A stretch of 48,618 nt of DNA, taken from Silene noctiflora (lineage: Eukaryota > Streptophyta > Magnoliopsida > Caryophyllales > Caryophyllaceae). The position numbers and the translations under genes are program-made. Under the pieces are notes generated by a model that was not told where the DNA came from, did not search any database, and saw only the letters and a program-made list of their open reading frames with translations. Shown piece after piece: positions 29,053 through 37,930 of this stretch. Positions within the stretch are counted from its first letter, which is position 1; each line of letters begins with the position of its first letter. The stretch is from NCBI GenBank assembly GCA_009801015.1, contig VHZZ01000007.1:93492-142109 (forward strand), given 5' to 3'.

Positions 29053-29233
29053 AGACCGATATGTCGCCACACTAGCGTCAATATCCTATGTGGCATCCCG
29101 CCGTTGGCCGGGGCGCATGCAATAAGCAATAGGCTCTACGCTTTAGACCTCTGGTTAAGCACACTTCACCTTAGAATTTTTGTACTTTGGCATGTGTTAC
29201 ATTTTTTCTGTGTTGCATTTGCAATCTATAAAT
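29053..29233 (+). promoter_or_regulatory. Conserved IMA promoter block and TATA box, locus a
   Basis: Starts AGACCGATATGTCGCCAC and contains ATGTGGCAT, GTTGGCCGGGGCGCATGC, AATAAGCAATAG and 'aagcacacttcacctta'. TATAAAT is at 29227-29233, 76 bp upstream of the start codon. The same block precedes loci c, d, e, f (part) and g. Here the ACGTGG core reads ATGTGG. Confidence 0.7.
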
Positions 29234-29308
29234 GCATCATATCATGTCCATTAATTCTCAAAAAATATACATCTCTTTAATTAAAAATTAAAAATTTGTT
29301 AATTGATC

Positions 29309-29458
29309 ATGGGTTTAAGGATTCAGGCTAATAGGAAAGGTGATTGTGGTCATTTTTGGAATGATGGAAGTTGTTTCAAGTCTTATTCGACAAGAGGGTT
29401 CGAAGGAGATGGTGACGACGATGATGATGGAACGTATGATTATGCACCGGCGGCTTAA
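29309..29458 (+). CDS. IMA: IRON MAN (IMA/FEP) peptide, locus a, short N-terminus
   Basis: 49 residues ending GDGDDDDDGTYDYAPAA, the signature C-terminus of IMA/FEP peptides. IMA peptides are cytosolic/nuclear and mobile, are induced by iron shortage, and bind BTS/BTSL E3 ligases in competition with subgroup IVc bHLH factors, which raises iron uptake. The Met used aligns with the internal Met of the IMA at 38433 (VMGSRIRS); the usual MS.ITLV start is absent because the upstream sequence is changed ('gttaattgatc' before the ATG). The peptide is therefore about eight residues shorter than its relatives. The functional tail is complete. Family known; activity of this copy inferred. Confidence 0.75.
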   Translation: MGLRIQANRKGDCGHFWNDGSCFKSYSTRGFEGDGDDDDDGTYDYAPAA

Positions 29459-30317
29459 TTTTGTTTACATAGGATGAGTTTTATGAGAGGATGTACTCTC
29501 TTAATTAATTTTGCAATTAGATTATTGTAGGGATAATCTATGGTGTAATCTCGAGTTTTTCGGTTTTCTATGTTGTACCCCTACATTTTTGAAATTCTAT
29601 GGTATACCCCTAAACTTGACCTTATTCACTGTCTTTGCTAGCTTAATTTCTTAATTGATTTGTTAAATCGTCTATTTATCATTCAAATTACTCGACAACC
29701 TGCACATTTACTTATTAGTTCGCCGAATTATCATTAGCCCACCAAATAGTATACAAATTTAACTCAAATTCATCAAATCGCCATTATCATTTCATGCTTC
29801 ATAACAGAGGTTTTTAATAGTTGTTTGTGCTTATTAAAAGTGATTTGTGATGTTTCTCGTATAAGATGGTGATACAACATTAATAAGTCAAAATAAAGGT
29901 CAAATTACGGTTGTTTTATAATGATAAAGTTAATGGAGATTTGAAGGAGGTCATGATGGAGAATAAGTAAGAAGTTTAGGGGTACATCATACAATTTCAA
30001 AAATGTAGGGATACAACATAGAAAACCGAAAAACATAGGAATACACCGTAAAATATCCCTATATTGTATTAGTAATTTAGTGAGAATGAAGGTTGAACAA
30101 GTTGTTTTATAAAACGGTTTTGTTATGAGATCGACCCACAACGAGTAAAAGTTGAATTTTGGTACGAGCTAATAAACGAGCATGATATAATTATCTTCTG
30201 AATTAATTACTGTTTCAGTAATATTTATATTTTCTTTATTTTGTGAGGAGAAATTAAAATAAATGTAAATTATTGACCGGGCACCGGGCATGTTGAACAA
30301 CTGTAAACAAATGTTCC
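29459..30317. other. Spacer between IMA loci a and b
   Basis: The 3' flank of locus a is followed by AT-rich DNA. About 29530-29625 ('ggataatctatggtgtaatc', 'ggttttctatgttgtacccc') is inverted at about 29965-30055 ('ggatacaacatagaaaaccg'), so a TIR element of roughly 530 bp (29530-30060) probably lies here. Confidence 0.4.
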
Positions 30318-30325
30318 TATAAATA
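30318..30325 (+). promoter_or_regulatory. TATA box of IMA locus b
   Basis: TATAAATA, 56 bp before the start codon. The conserved 120-bp block of the other subfamily is not present upstream; 'gggcatgttg' at about 30286 contains CATG only. Confidence 0.5.
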
Positions 30326-30380
30326 TTGGTTAATTTGCATCCCATTTGTATCCTTTAATTTGTTCAATTAAATTCTAAAA

Positions 30381-30653
30381 ATGTCTTTGTTTTCCGTGGA
30401 AATTGGTTTGAGAAATTCCACGACTTGTGTTGAAGAGAACATTATTATTAGTACTAGTTTTCGTTGTGATGGGAAAAGTTTCGACCCTATTATTCAACAG
30501 AAATTTGAGGCAGATGATGACGACGACGATGGTGGAACATATGATTATGCACCTGCTGTCACTACAAAAAAACACGCTCTTTATGGGAGAATTTTGCAAC
30601 GACTTTACAATTCCATCGCCAAAATGACATTGTGTTTTCCACCAAAAAGTTGA
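30381..30653 (+). CDS. IMA: IMA peptide, locus b, C-terminus altered by a CACTA-like insertion
   Basis: The first 59 residues are an IMA of the same subfamily as 48367: both begin MSLF.VEIGLR..TTCVEENII. The tail here is ADDDDDDGGTYDYAPA. Where other copies read GCT-GCT-TAA, this one reads GCTGT and then CACTACAAAAAAAC from 30560, a CACTA-type terminus. The last Ala becomes Val and the frame runs on for 31 residues (TTKKHALYG...CFPPKS) to a TGA. In the IMA family the APAA end is the part that contacts BTS/BTSL, so the extension probably weakens or abolishes function; it could also act as a variant ligand. Known: role of the C-terminus. Inferred: effect here. Call it a likely disrupted gene with an open frame. 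Confidence 0.7.
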   Translation: MSLFSVEIGLRNSTTCVEENIIISTSFRCDGKSFDPIIQQKFEADDDDDDGGTYDYAPAVTTKKHALYGRILQRLYNSIAKMTLCFPPKS

Positions 30654-30860
30654 GACAAATTTCGTGGCGAAAACTTATTTTTTCGATGAATTTTGAGACA
30701 GAGAAAAAAAATAATGCTACAAAAATTGCAAAGTTTTTTTTTTTTTTTTTCTTAATATTCTATCGCAAATTTTGTCACAAAGAGGATATCTTTCGCAATT
30801 TTTGTCGTAAAATTAGTTTCTTTTTTGTCCCACCTTGGAAGAATTTCACCCATTTCTTAT
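30560..30860 (+). mobile_element. CACTA-like element fragment inserted in IMA locus b
   Basis: Begins CACTACAAAAAAACACGC. The next 130 bp match the sequence at 37779-37910 ('gagaattttgc', 'ccaccaaaaagttg'), also next to an IMA remnant. No opposite terminus is found, so the right border is only a guess. Confidence 0.5.
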
Positions 30861-31521
30861 GTTCATAAAATGTGACTATATGTGAACAATTTATTTTTTT
30901 TTTTTTTTTATTTTTTTTTTTTTAATGAATTCATAGTTTCTATAAAATGTGACGATATTAATAAGTTAAACGATTACTCAAACTCACCGGCTCAGAGACG
31001 ATATTATTAATGAATTCATAGTTTCTCTCCCTAAGACCTTAAACTAAGAAGATTAGGCCTTGGAATCACTTAATTCCGTTTAAGGGGTGCCTTAGACCCC
31101 GTTCTTGATGATGGACCTGAACCGGGTGAAAGATATGACTTGGACTTTTTTAAACTTCTGTTGCAACATTCCCAACTCCGTGCTCATGTTGAATGCTCAT
31201 GATATCCTATTTTAAAGCTACATGAGTTAACTTTCGTCTCAAATTGGAATCACTCATGAGTCTCGCCTCGATTCTTCATTTATGAGCCATTTGATAAGGG
31301 AGGAGCCAGAACTAACCTGAGCATTTTCTACTGCCAATTGATTTTAAAATGAAACCTTCTTTATATTTAACAAATGGTCCGTCTCATGGGTATAACCCGA
31401 CCTGAGCATTTTCGATTGCAAATCTTACGATATTCCAATGTCCACTAAGGACGACGATACTTTCTGTTGCGCTTGCACATCTTTAGTACCTTTAGAACAA
31501 CAACTCATTTACTCACTTACT
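30861..31521. other. Spacer between IMA loci b and c
   Basis: Contains poly-T tracts (from about 30892) and a duplicated 'aatgaattcatagtttct' (about 30925 and 31010). No gene. 31466-31521 begins to resemble the sequence upstream of other IMA promoters ('gttgcgcttgcacatcttta'). Confidence 0.4.
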
Positions 31522-31726
31522 AGACCGATGTGTCGCCACGCTGGCATCAACTTCCAACGTGGCATTCGGTCATTGGCCGCGGCCCATGCAACAAGCAATA
31601 GACTATACGCTTTAAGCCTTTGGCTAAGCACACTTCACGTAAGCATTCTCATGTTTTTGCATGTGTGTGACATTTTTTCATGCATGCATGCATGTATATA
31701 TCTCTATGATTTTGCTACCTATAAAT
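31522..31726 (+). promoter_or_regulatory. Conserved IMA promoter block, CATGC cluster and TATA box, locus c
   Basis: Block AGACCGATGTGTCGCCACGC ... AACGTGGCATTCGG ... CATTGGCCGCGG ... CCATGCAACAAGCAATAGAC ... AAGCACACTTCAC. Uniquely, CATGCATGCATGCATG (31679-31694) lies between the block and the TATAAAT at 31720-31726. CATGC is the core of the IDEF1 site known from grass iron-deficiency promoters; its use here is inferred. Confidence 0.7.
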
Positions 31727-31849
31727 GCATTATAACATCTTCATTAATTTTCAAAATATACAATTAATACTTTCTTGTAATAGATTCATCTAATAATATT
31801 ATATTCTAATTATTAAAGATATATATCTATTAAGTATCGTTTTTGAGAA

Positions 31850-32020
31850 ATGTCGATTACTACTTCATTGGTCATAGATTCGAGGATTCATTCAAGGGAA
31901 TTGTTTGGTTGTTTCCAGAGTGATCAAAGATTCGAGTTTTGTTCAACAAGAGGGTTCGAGGCAGATGTTGATGACGATGATGATGATGATGGAACCTATG
32001 ATTACGCCCCAGCGGCTTAA
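31850..32020 (+). CDS. IMA: IMA peptide, locus c
   Basis: 56 residues, start MSITTSLVIDSRIHSREL, end EADVDDDDDDDGTYDYAPAA. It carries the longest Asp run in the cluster (seven in a row). The start aligns with loci f and g (MSIIITLV, MSTTTLIM). The central FEFCSTRGFEA stretch is shared with locus g; one Cys of the usual RCFEFC pair is lost (RFEFC). The intact TATA-bearing promoter upstream and the clean stop after APAA suggest a working gene. Role as for the IMA/FEP family: iron-deficiency signal acting through BTS/BTSL ligases. It has no signal peptide, as expected. Confidence 0.85.
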   Translation: MSITTSLVIDSRIHSRELFGCFQSDQRFEFCSTRGFEADVDDDDDDDGTYDYAPAA

Positions 32021-32547
32021 TTTTGCATAAGTAGGAACGAATTAGGATGAATTTTAATGAAATGTATTGGTTCTAAGTTTATTATGCTATCTATTACACC
32101 GTAGAATGTATTGGTAGCACACAAATTATTGTATAAGGCGATTTTTCTTAGAAAACCGACTAATTAAGAATTGTTCAAGGAATAAATGGGAATTTAATTT
32201 TTTTACAAGTTAATGAGTACGTTGTTAACTTGTCATTGCTTTTTCCGTTTCCTCTAGTAAGAGCAAGTACAATGACAGATCGACTACTAAATGGAAACAA
32301 GGGAACTTCAATGTATGAAAATGTTTATAAGTTCCCAGTCTTAATCACTAGACAAAAACCGCTTAATCTCATATTATGAATCGGGATTTAGAATTAATAT
32401 TTACTAGACAAAGTAATGTACAATTGTCGTTCTCGATTAGTGACCATTTAAAAAAAAAAATCACAAAATGAAACATTTTAATAGTGCATATATATTTAGT
32501 CTCTACTTAAGAGATCAAACTAAAATGGTAGCTAATTATGTCTCTAT
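32021..32547. other. 3' flank of IMA locus c
   Basis: 'aggatgaattttaatgaaatgta' resembles the 3' flanks of the other loci; probably the 3' UTR. The rest is AT-rich with no recognised feature. Confidence 0.4.
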
Positions 32548-32801
32548 TGTAGAAACTAAATAAAGTAAGTAGCGAATTTAATATCTAATTTAAGTTTTTA
32601 AATACGGAAATTTGCCAGTAGCTAAGTACGTAGTTATTATAGAGACAAAATAAAGTGAGTAGCTAATTTAGTATATAATTTAAGTTTCCAACTACTGAAA
32701 TACGTTGGTAGTTAAAGTTATAGAGACAAAACAAAGTAAATAGCAAATTTAGTATCTAATTTAAGTTTTCAGTTACGGAAATACGATGGTAGCTAAAGTT
32801 A
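32548..32801. repeat. Three-copy tandem repeat, about 81-90 bp units
   Basis: Units start near 32549, 32639 and 32720 with 'tagagacaaaa.aaagt' and share 'tctaatttaagttt' and 'acggaaatacg.tggtagcta'. The last two are 81 bp apart. No coding potential. Confidence 0.6.
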
Positions 32802-34372
32802 GTTTTCATTATCATGTATTTTTTATATTTGATATAAAATATATGTCAATGTGAAATATACTTTTGGATTATTATTATAACTTACTTATATTATTAGAAC
32901 TATTATTAAAAAAGTATTTTATAACTCATATACGTGACAATGAATTTAAGTAGATATTCATTACTTAAATAGTCATTAATCTTCATGTGCCTCAATGGTT
33001 AGAATCAATTACAGAGATGGATGTCATGTGTTCGATTCCTCCCAACAACAAAAATTACCAGATGTTACATGAACATACATGCATGTTCGGTGCCCTGGCA
33101 TATAGGGCCCACAATAATTATACCCTAGAGAACTCGTTAATTAGAGCCTCTTGCAAACCCATTTGGCTCCATCATATTCATTGTCGGTTGATTCTAATTA
33201 AAAAAAGTAAAACATTTTTGAAATTAATACTAGTCTTTGTACTCCTGAAAATCACGAGTGCGTTTGGGATTACTTGTNTATGCACACGCATAATGTAACC
33301 TCGTTTGTTTGATACATATTGACATCTTTATTGNTTTCATTGACACGCAATGAACTGTTGTTCATTTATTACGGCAAGAAGTAAAACAACATATTTATTT
33401 TCAATTTCACAATATTATAAATATTAGACGGGCAAGTAGATGTAATAATGTACAAATGTAACCTAGAGCTACTTGCTTCAACGTTAAGAATTGTGATATA
33501 AAATTAACGTCAAATGAATATTTGATACCTGCGGAACTTATTTTATCATTGACCAATGTTTTCCTATATCTTTGTAATAAAGTTTGGAAGTGTATGGCTG
33601 TATGAGCAATTATAGTGTCACCTTTCATAGCGTATTTTATATTGTACGATATTTTAATTTTTTTACGCTAGTATAATATTTGAGGATGTTATTTGATAAA
33701 TTATGGTAATACATTAATTTTTAAGTTCTCCTTATGCATCTAATTTATTAAAATTAAGGAGATACACAACAAAAGAGAGGATAACATTTACAAACATCGT
33801 AAAACATAGAGTGATGTAATATGATTTTTATTTGTCGTATAACTGATTTTTACAATCAAACCTAAAAANTTTAAATTTTATTTTTATTTTGATGTTGTAT
33901 AATCTACTCTAAAATAAAAATCCAAATTTCAATGTTTATTATGCTCTATTTTGTATTTAATGCTACAAATCTAATTAATATTTTTTTTTTTAAATAATAA
34001 ATGGTAATGACGTGGCTTACTAAACTAGATAAGTTGATGTGACAATTAGATAAGTGTTTAGTTTGTGTTTTAATTATTATATATAGATTTTAATCATATT
34101 CGATATTTACATTAGTTATATTGACATAATTATAAACATAAAGTTTTTTAATAATTAACTTATTATTAAATTTTGTAAAATTTATATAAAACTAATTTTT
34201 TAATTGTGTTTGTAATTTTAAATATAAATTTATTAAAGTTCATAAATGAATATTTTTTTTTTGATGGAATATTGGTCCTTAGTGAAAAAGAGCATCAATG
34301 ATCTTCTCTACTAAAGACGATCTTTTATGTTGCACTTTTAATACCTTTACAACAAAAACTCATTTAATTACA
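32802..34372. other. AT-rich spacer between IMA loci c and d
   Basis: No gene. About 32988-33050 ('ctcaatggttagaatca' then 'gtgttcgattcctccc') looks like A- and B-box remnants of a tRNA-derived SINE. 34085-34260 matches the interior of the hAT element 43251-43793 (about 43425-43600), so a partial copy lies here. Several undetermined bases occur. 34317-34372 is the start of the IMA upstream homology ('gatcttttatgttgcacttt'). Confidence 0.4.
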
Positions 34373-34543
34373 AGACCGATATCGCCATGCTGGCACTAAC
34401 GTCCTACGTGGCATTCGGCCTTTGGTCGGACCGCGGCATATGGAACAAGCAATAGACCCTGCACGCTGGACCTTTGGCTAAGCACACTTCACCTGAGCAT
34501 TCTTGTACTTTGGCCTGTGTTGTGATTTTGATATCTATAAAAG
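34373..34543 (+). promoter_or_regulatory. Conserved IMA promoter block and TATA box, locus d
   Basis: AGACCGATATCGCCATGCTG ... CCTACGTGGCATTCGG ... GGACCGCGGCATATGGAACA ... AAGCACACTTCACCTGAGCA, then TATAAAAG at 34536-34543. The GCATGCAACAAG motif is changed to GCATATGGAACAAG, so one CATGC core is lost. Confidence 0.65.
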
Positions 34544-34631
34544 CATAATAACATGTACGTTAATTCTCAAATTATACATCTCTTTCTGTCTTGTAGACCA
34601 TCTAATTAGATATTTCAATAGTTTCGAGTAA

Positions 34632-34755
34632 ATGTCGAACACAAGGATTTGTTCCGAGGAAGAATTTGATCGAGTTATGTTCAACAAGAGAGTGTGATGC
34701 AGATGGTGATGACGATGATGATGATGGAACTTATGATTACGCCCCGGCTGCTTAA
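34632..34755 (+). pseudogene. IMA: IMA peptide pseudogene, locus d (frameshifted)
   Basis: The start MSNTRICSEEEFD corresponds to the family N-terminus with internal deletions. The tail CDADGDDDDDDGTYDYAPAA followed by TAA is complete, but in another frame. Around 34669-34676 the sequence that reads GATCAAAGATGTTTTGAG elsewhere is shortened to GATCGAG, shifting the frame, and the ATG frame stops at the TGA at 34695. No upstream ATG reaches the tail frame. The promoter and TATA box look usable, so a transcript may exist, but the peptide should not be made unless a base is missing from the assembly. Confidence 0.75.
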
Positions 34756-35245
34756 TTTTTACTAAGCGGGATAATTTTAATGATTAAAGCGTAATCTCTT
34801 TGTTAATTTTAATATTAGAATGTACTTCGTTTTAGTTAATTTTTGCCTACATTACATTTCCTGTATAGCACAAAGTGTTGTACATGTCGGTTTTGTTAAA
34901 AGACCGACTCATTCCGATCAATGGAGTAATTAGGAGATGGGTTTTGTTAGCTCGTCTTGTTACTCTTGTTTCAAGCCGAAACGTCATTTACATCATCTTC
35001 GCTTTTTTTTTTTTTTCCTCGTACAAGAGAAAATATTCCGAGGTTTCGACAAAGTATGAAGTACAAGGTTGTTAAAATATAAGACCGATTAAGTGTACTA
35101 GATTTACTAGAAACGTCAAAAGTAAAATATCAAGAGAATAACATGACATTTTTCTTATCTATACGAGTAACAACTTATTTTACTTTTTTAATCTTAAAAC
35201 GGCCACCTCCGTCATCAAATATACGGGTATATATATACCATATAC
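34756..35245. other. 3' flank of locus d
   Basis: 34756-34935 is homologous to the 3' flank of locus g (45661-45840; 'tgtacatgtcggttttgtta', 'gaccgactcatt'), showing that the duplicated unit extends past the gene. The remainder is AT-rich and featureless. Confidence 0.5.
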
Positions 35246-35781
35246 TAGGAGTGAGCAAAACCGTATACCCGATACGGTTTTGAAAACCGTATCGGGTATA
35301 CGGTTTTAAAAATTGCAAAAATCACTATACGGATCCGATACGGTTTAGCCATATATACGGTTTTNGGGTANCCGGAAAAACNGTNTANACGGAATNCGTA
35401 TATACGGATACGGTTTCGTAACAAATGCCCAATTAAACATTGTAATTATTCAAGAGTTAATAATTACCTATAACATGACCGCCTATAGTGAAGGACTAAT
35501 TATTATTTATTGAGATAAGTTACTTAAAAAAAATCATAAAAAACGTTAGAAGAGTGGGAGTCGATAGAGGTACTTTGCATTTTTTAATTTTTTTATACAA
35601 AAACTTCAAACCATGTCAGAAACCGTATATACGGTTTCATTTTTTCCCGACCCGGATACGATACGGTTTTATCGTATATACGGATTTTCATATCGTATAT
35701 ACGAAAATCCATATAACTAAAACCGTATACCATATCGTATCCGTATTATAAAACCGTATCGTATATTTTTGCTCACCCCTA
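35246..35781. mobile_element. hAT-type MITE with 'atacggtttt' repeats
   Basis: Ends TAGGAGTGAGCAAAA and (reverse complement) TAGGGGTGAGCAAAA. Exact 8-bp duplication ccatatac on both sides (35238-35245, 35782-35789). The terminal regions are full of 'ccgtat/atacgg' words in both orientations. Several undetermined bases lie near 35365-35396. Confidence 0.85.
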
Positions 35782-35854
35782 CCATATACCTACCAAACTC
35801 TTGTGCACTCCCATTTCAAAAAAAAAAATAAAAAATTACAAATTCCCGTTATCA

Positions 35855-36213
35855 ATGGATAATTATAATCCCCAAAATCCCAATTTCAATCAAAATCCAA
35901 ACCCTAATTTCTCCCACTCCACGCATCAATCAATTCAAGGTACTCTAATCTCCTATCAATCCTTCAACATATTCCCCAACAGTTTTAATATATTAATTTT
36001 ATTGATGATTTTGCAGGGTTTACTACAAGTCCGGAATTACGACATCCGGAATTCGAATTCTCTCGGAATCCAACCGACGTCAGGGGTTCGATCCTCCGTG
36101 AACTCGAAAAAGAACAAATACGAGCCCGAATAATCTCGGAGGAGATAATGCGGAGGAGAATTCTGCAAGAGGCGGTTAGGAGAGATTCCAATCGGCGTCA
36201 GGGGTTCAATTGA
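35855..36213 (+). CDS. Two-exon small gene or gene fragment, charged coiled-coil protein
   Basis: Exons 35855-35939 and 36017-36213 (GT-AG, frame kept, 93 residues). Exon 1 is Asn/Pro-rich (MDNYNPQNPNFNQNPNPN). Exon 2 gives SPELRHPEFEF and then a basic-acidic helix, ILRELEKEQIRARIISEEIM followed by RRRILQEAV. I do not recognise the gene with confidence. The helix resembles the N-terminal R/E-rich segment of some plant zinc-finger proteins, in which case this is the front end only. The 3' part of the frame (CGTCAGGGGTTC near 36196) repeats a piece of exon 2 (near 36077), and the stop follows at once, so truncation by a local duplication is possible. A MITE ends 74 bp upstream. It sits between IMA loci d and e. 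Confidence 0.45.
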
Positions 36214-36339
36214 CGACTAACTCGGAGGAGAAGGTGCTGCATGCATGAGATTAAGGAGGTGAAGGGTGTTGTAAGAATAAAGTTATTATCTTTGTTCGTG
36301 AAAAGTTAAGACGGTCTTAAACAAAAATCGGTGATTTAA

Positions 36340-36775
36340 TTTATGTTATGTTTAGTTCGTATTTTAATGAATTTCTGGTTGTGTATCCGTTTTAAGGGAG
36401 ACTAACTGATGTTGGTTAGTGGTTTTTGTGAAAGTGCACCTATTTGATTTATACTCTCAGTCTCGTAATCATTTGTTTACCTTTGATTAAAATATCACGA
36501 TAAACATACAGACGGAGACAAATGGAGTACATCATTTATGTTATTTCATGTTTCTTGAGTATAATTTGATGGTTTTTTGTTGGTACATTGTAATGTTTAG
36601 TTCGTATTTTAATGAATTTCTGGTTGTGTATCCGTCTTAAGGGAGACTAACTGATGTTGGTTAGTGGTCTTTGTGAAATTGCACCTATTTGATTTACACT
36701 CTCAGTCGCAATCATTTGTTTACCCGGTAAACACACAGACGGAGACAAATGGAGTACATCATTCATGTTTTTGAG
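36340..36775. repeat. Tandem duplication, about 245-bp period
   Basis: The segment from 'tagttcgtattttaatgaat' at about 36353 recurs at 36598, each with 'gggagactaactgatgttgg' and a short decayed Stowaway-like hairpin ('aatcatttgtttacc' ... 'gacggagacaaatggagta'). Confidence 0.65.
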
Positions 36776-37491
36776 TACATGCATTTGCTGTGTTGTTGCG
36801 AGTTTTAAAGATAAAGTTATCGTCTTGGTTACTAATAGTATGCCGGTTTGATTTCCGTCAGTACGTCACTACATGTTACTTGAGTAAATTTTGATGGCTT
36901 TTTGGTGGTACATTGTATTGTGTTGTTGATATTTTGATGCATTTGTTAGTAGTCGGCTTCGTGATCATGGGATACCGGTGTCATATGTTAAAACGGGTTA
37001 AGGATGATAGATACGAGACAAAAGGTTACTCCTCAGTGAAAGCGCAAAACGGCTTCAGTGAAAGGTTACTCCTCAGTGATTAAAATGAGAAATTCGAGTT
37101 GATTCATGTGTTTGGATGCTCAGGAAATGTTTCAGCATTCGACTGGCTACCTATGGAGCTGCGGCATAGTTTCTGCTGAACTTATTATTTTTACTTGTTA
37201 TTGTTATTTCGGTTTCTTGTTATGCTGAAACTTACCAGTTACCACTGGCTTCTGATGTGATGCAAACTTTTCATCTCTATGATGGTAAATTGTTGTCGCG
37301 GCTGCCTAAACACATATCGAGTGGCAATGATTTTTGCAGTAGTTGTAAGTTGTCTGAATGTGAATGAAGTCGTTGACGTAAGGTTTAAATACAATCTTAA
37401 GTTGATGGTTGGAATTCCAAGATCGGTTTTATCGTAACACTTTTATGTATGTTGCACTTTTAATGCGTTGACAACAAATCATCTAATTACA
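36776..37491. other. Spacer, nothing recognised
   Basis: A direct repeat 'aaaggttactcctcagtga' occurs at about 37021 and 37061. No gene supported. 37440-37491 is the start of the IMA upstream homology ('tgttgcacttttaatgc'). Confidence 0.35.
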
Positions 37492-37631
37492 AGACCAATG
37501 TCGCGCACCGCGCCATGCTGGCATGAATATCTTATGTGGCATTCGCCCATTGGCCGTGTCGAGGCGCATGCAACAAGCAATAGACCCAGTGCTTTAGTCC
37601 GTTGCCCAAGCACACTTCATTTGAGCATTCT
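37492..37631 (+). promoter_or_regulatory. Degenerate IMA promoter block, locus e (TATA region deleted)
   Basis: AGACCAATGTCGC ... TTATGTGGCATTCG ... CCCATTGGCCG ... GGCGCATGCAACAAGCAATA ... AAGCACACTTCATTTGAGCA are kept, but the following 60-70 bp that hold 'tactttggcatgtgtt' and the TATA box in other loci are missing: 'gagcattctttt' runs directly into 'aacatgtccgttaattct'. Confidence 0.6.
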
Positions 37632-37714
37632 TTTAACATGTCCGTTAATTCTAAAAATACAAATCTATTTCTTACAAGACGACTATCATTTAAGATTTTA
37701 ATAGTTTCGAGGAA

Positions 37715-37779
37715 ACGTCGGTTATTACGCTGGTCATGAGTTCGAGGATACGGTCCAAGGATTGTGTTATAGTAGCCGG
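37715..37779 (+). pseudogene. IMA: IMA remnant, locus e
   Basis: Reading from 37715 gives (T)SVITLVMSSRIRSKDCVIVA, clearly the N-terminus of locus f (MSIIITLVMGSRIRSEECVV), but the start codon is ACG instead of ATG. The sequence breaks at about 37780 into CACTA-like DNA ('tacaaaaaaagggt'). The acidic tail is absent and the TATA region is deleted, so the locus is dead. Confidence 0.75.
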
Positions 37780-37930
37780 TACAAAAAAAGGGTAAAAAAG
37801 GGTCTCTTCATGAGAGAATTTTGCGACGGCTACTAAACTCTCTTACAAAAATGATATCGTGTTTTGCACCAAAAAGTTGTGACGGACATTTATTTTTCCA
37901 ACCAAACTTGGGACGAAAAGAAAAAAAAAA
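37780..37930 (+). mobile_element. CACTA-like fragment next to IMA locus e
   Basis: Shares 'gagagaattttgcgacg', 'atgatatcgtgttttgcacc' and 'accaaaaagttgtgacg' with 30575-30700. Its first few bases (CAC of CACTAC) seem to be lost. Right border not defined. Confidence 0.45.

Noticed and set aside
32988-33050. tRNA-like gene
   Set aside because: Only A- and B-box-like pieces; no cloverleaf, acceptor stem or anticodon arm. At most a SINE remnant.
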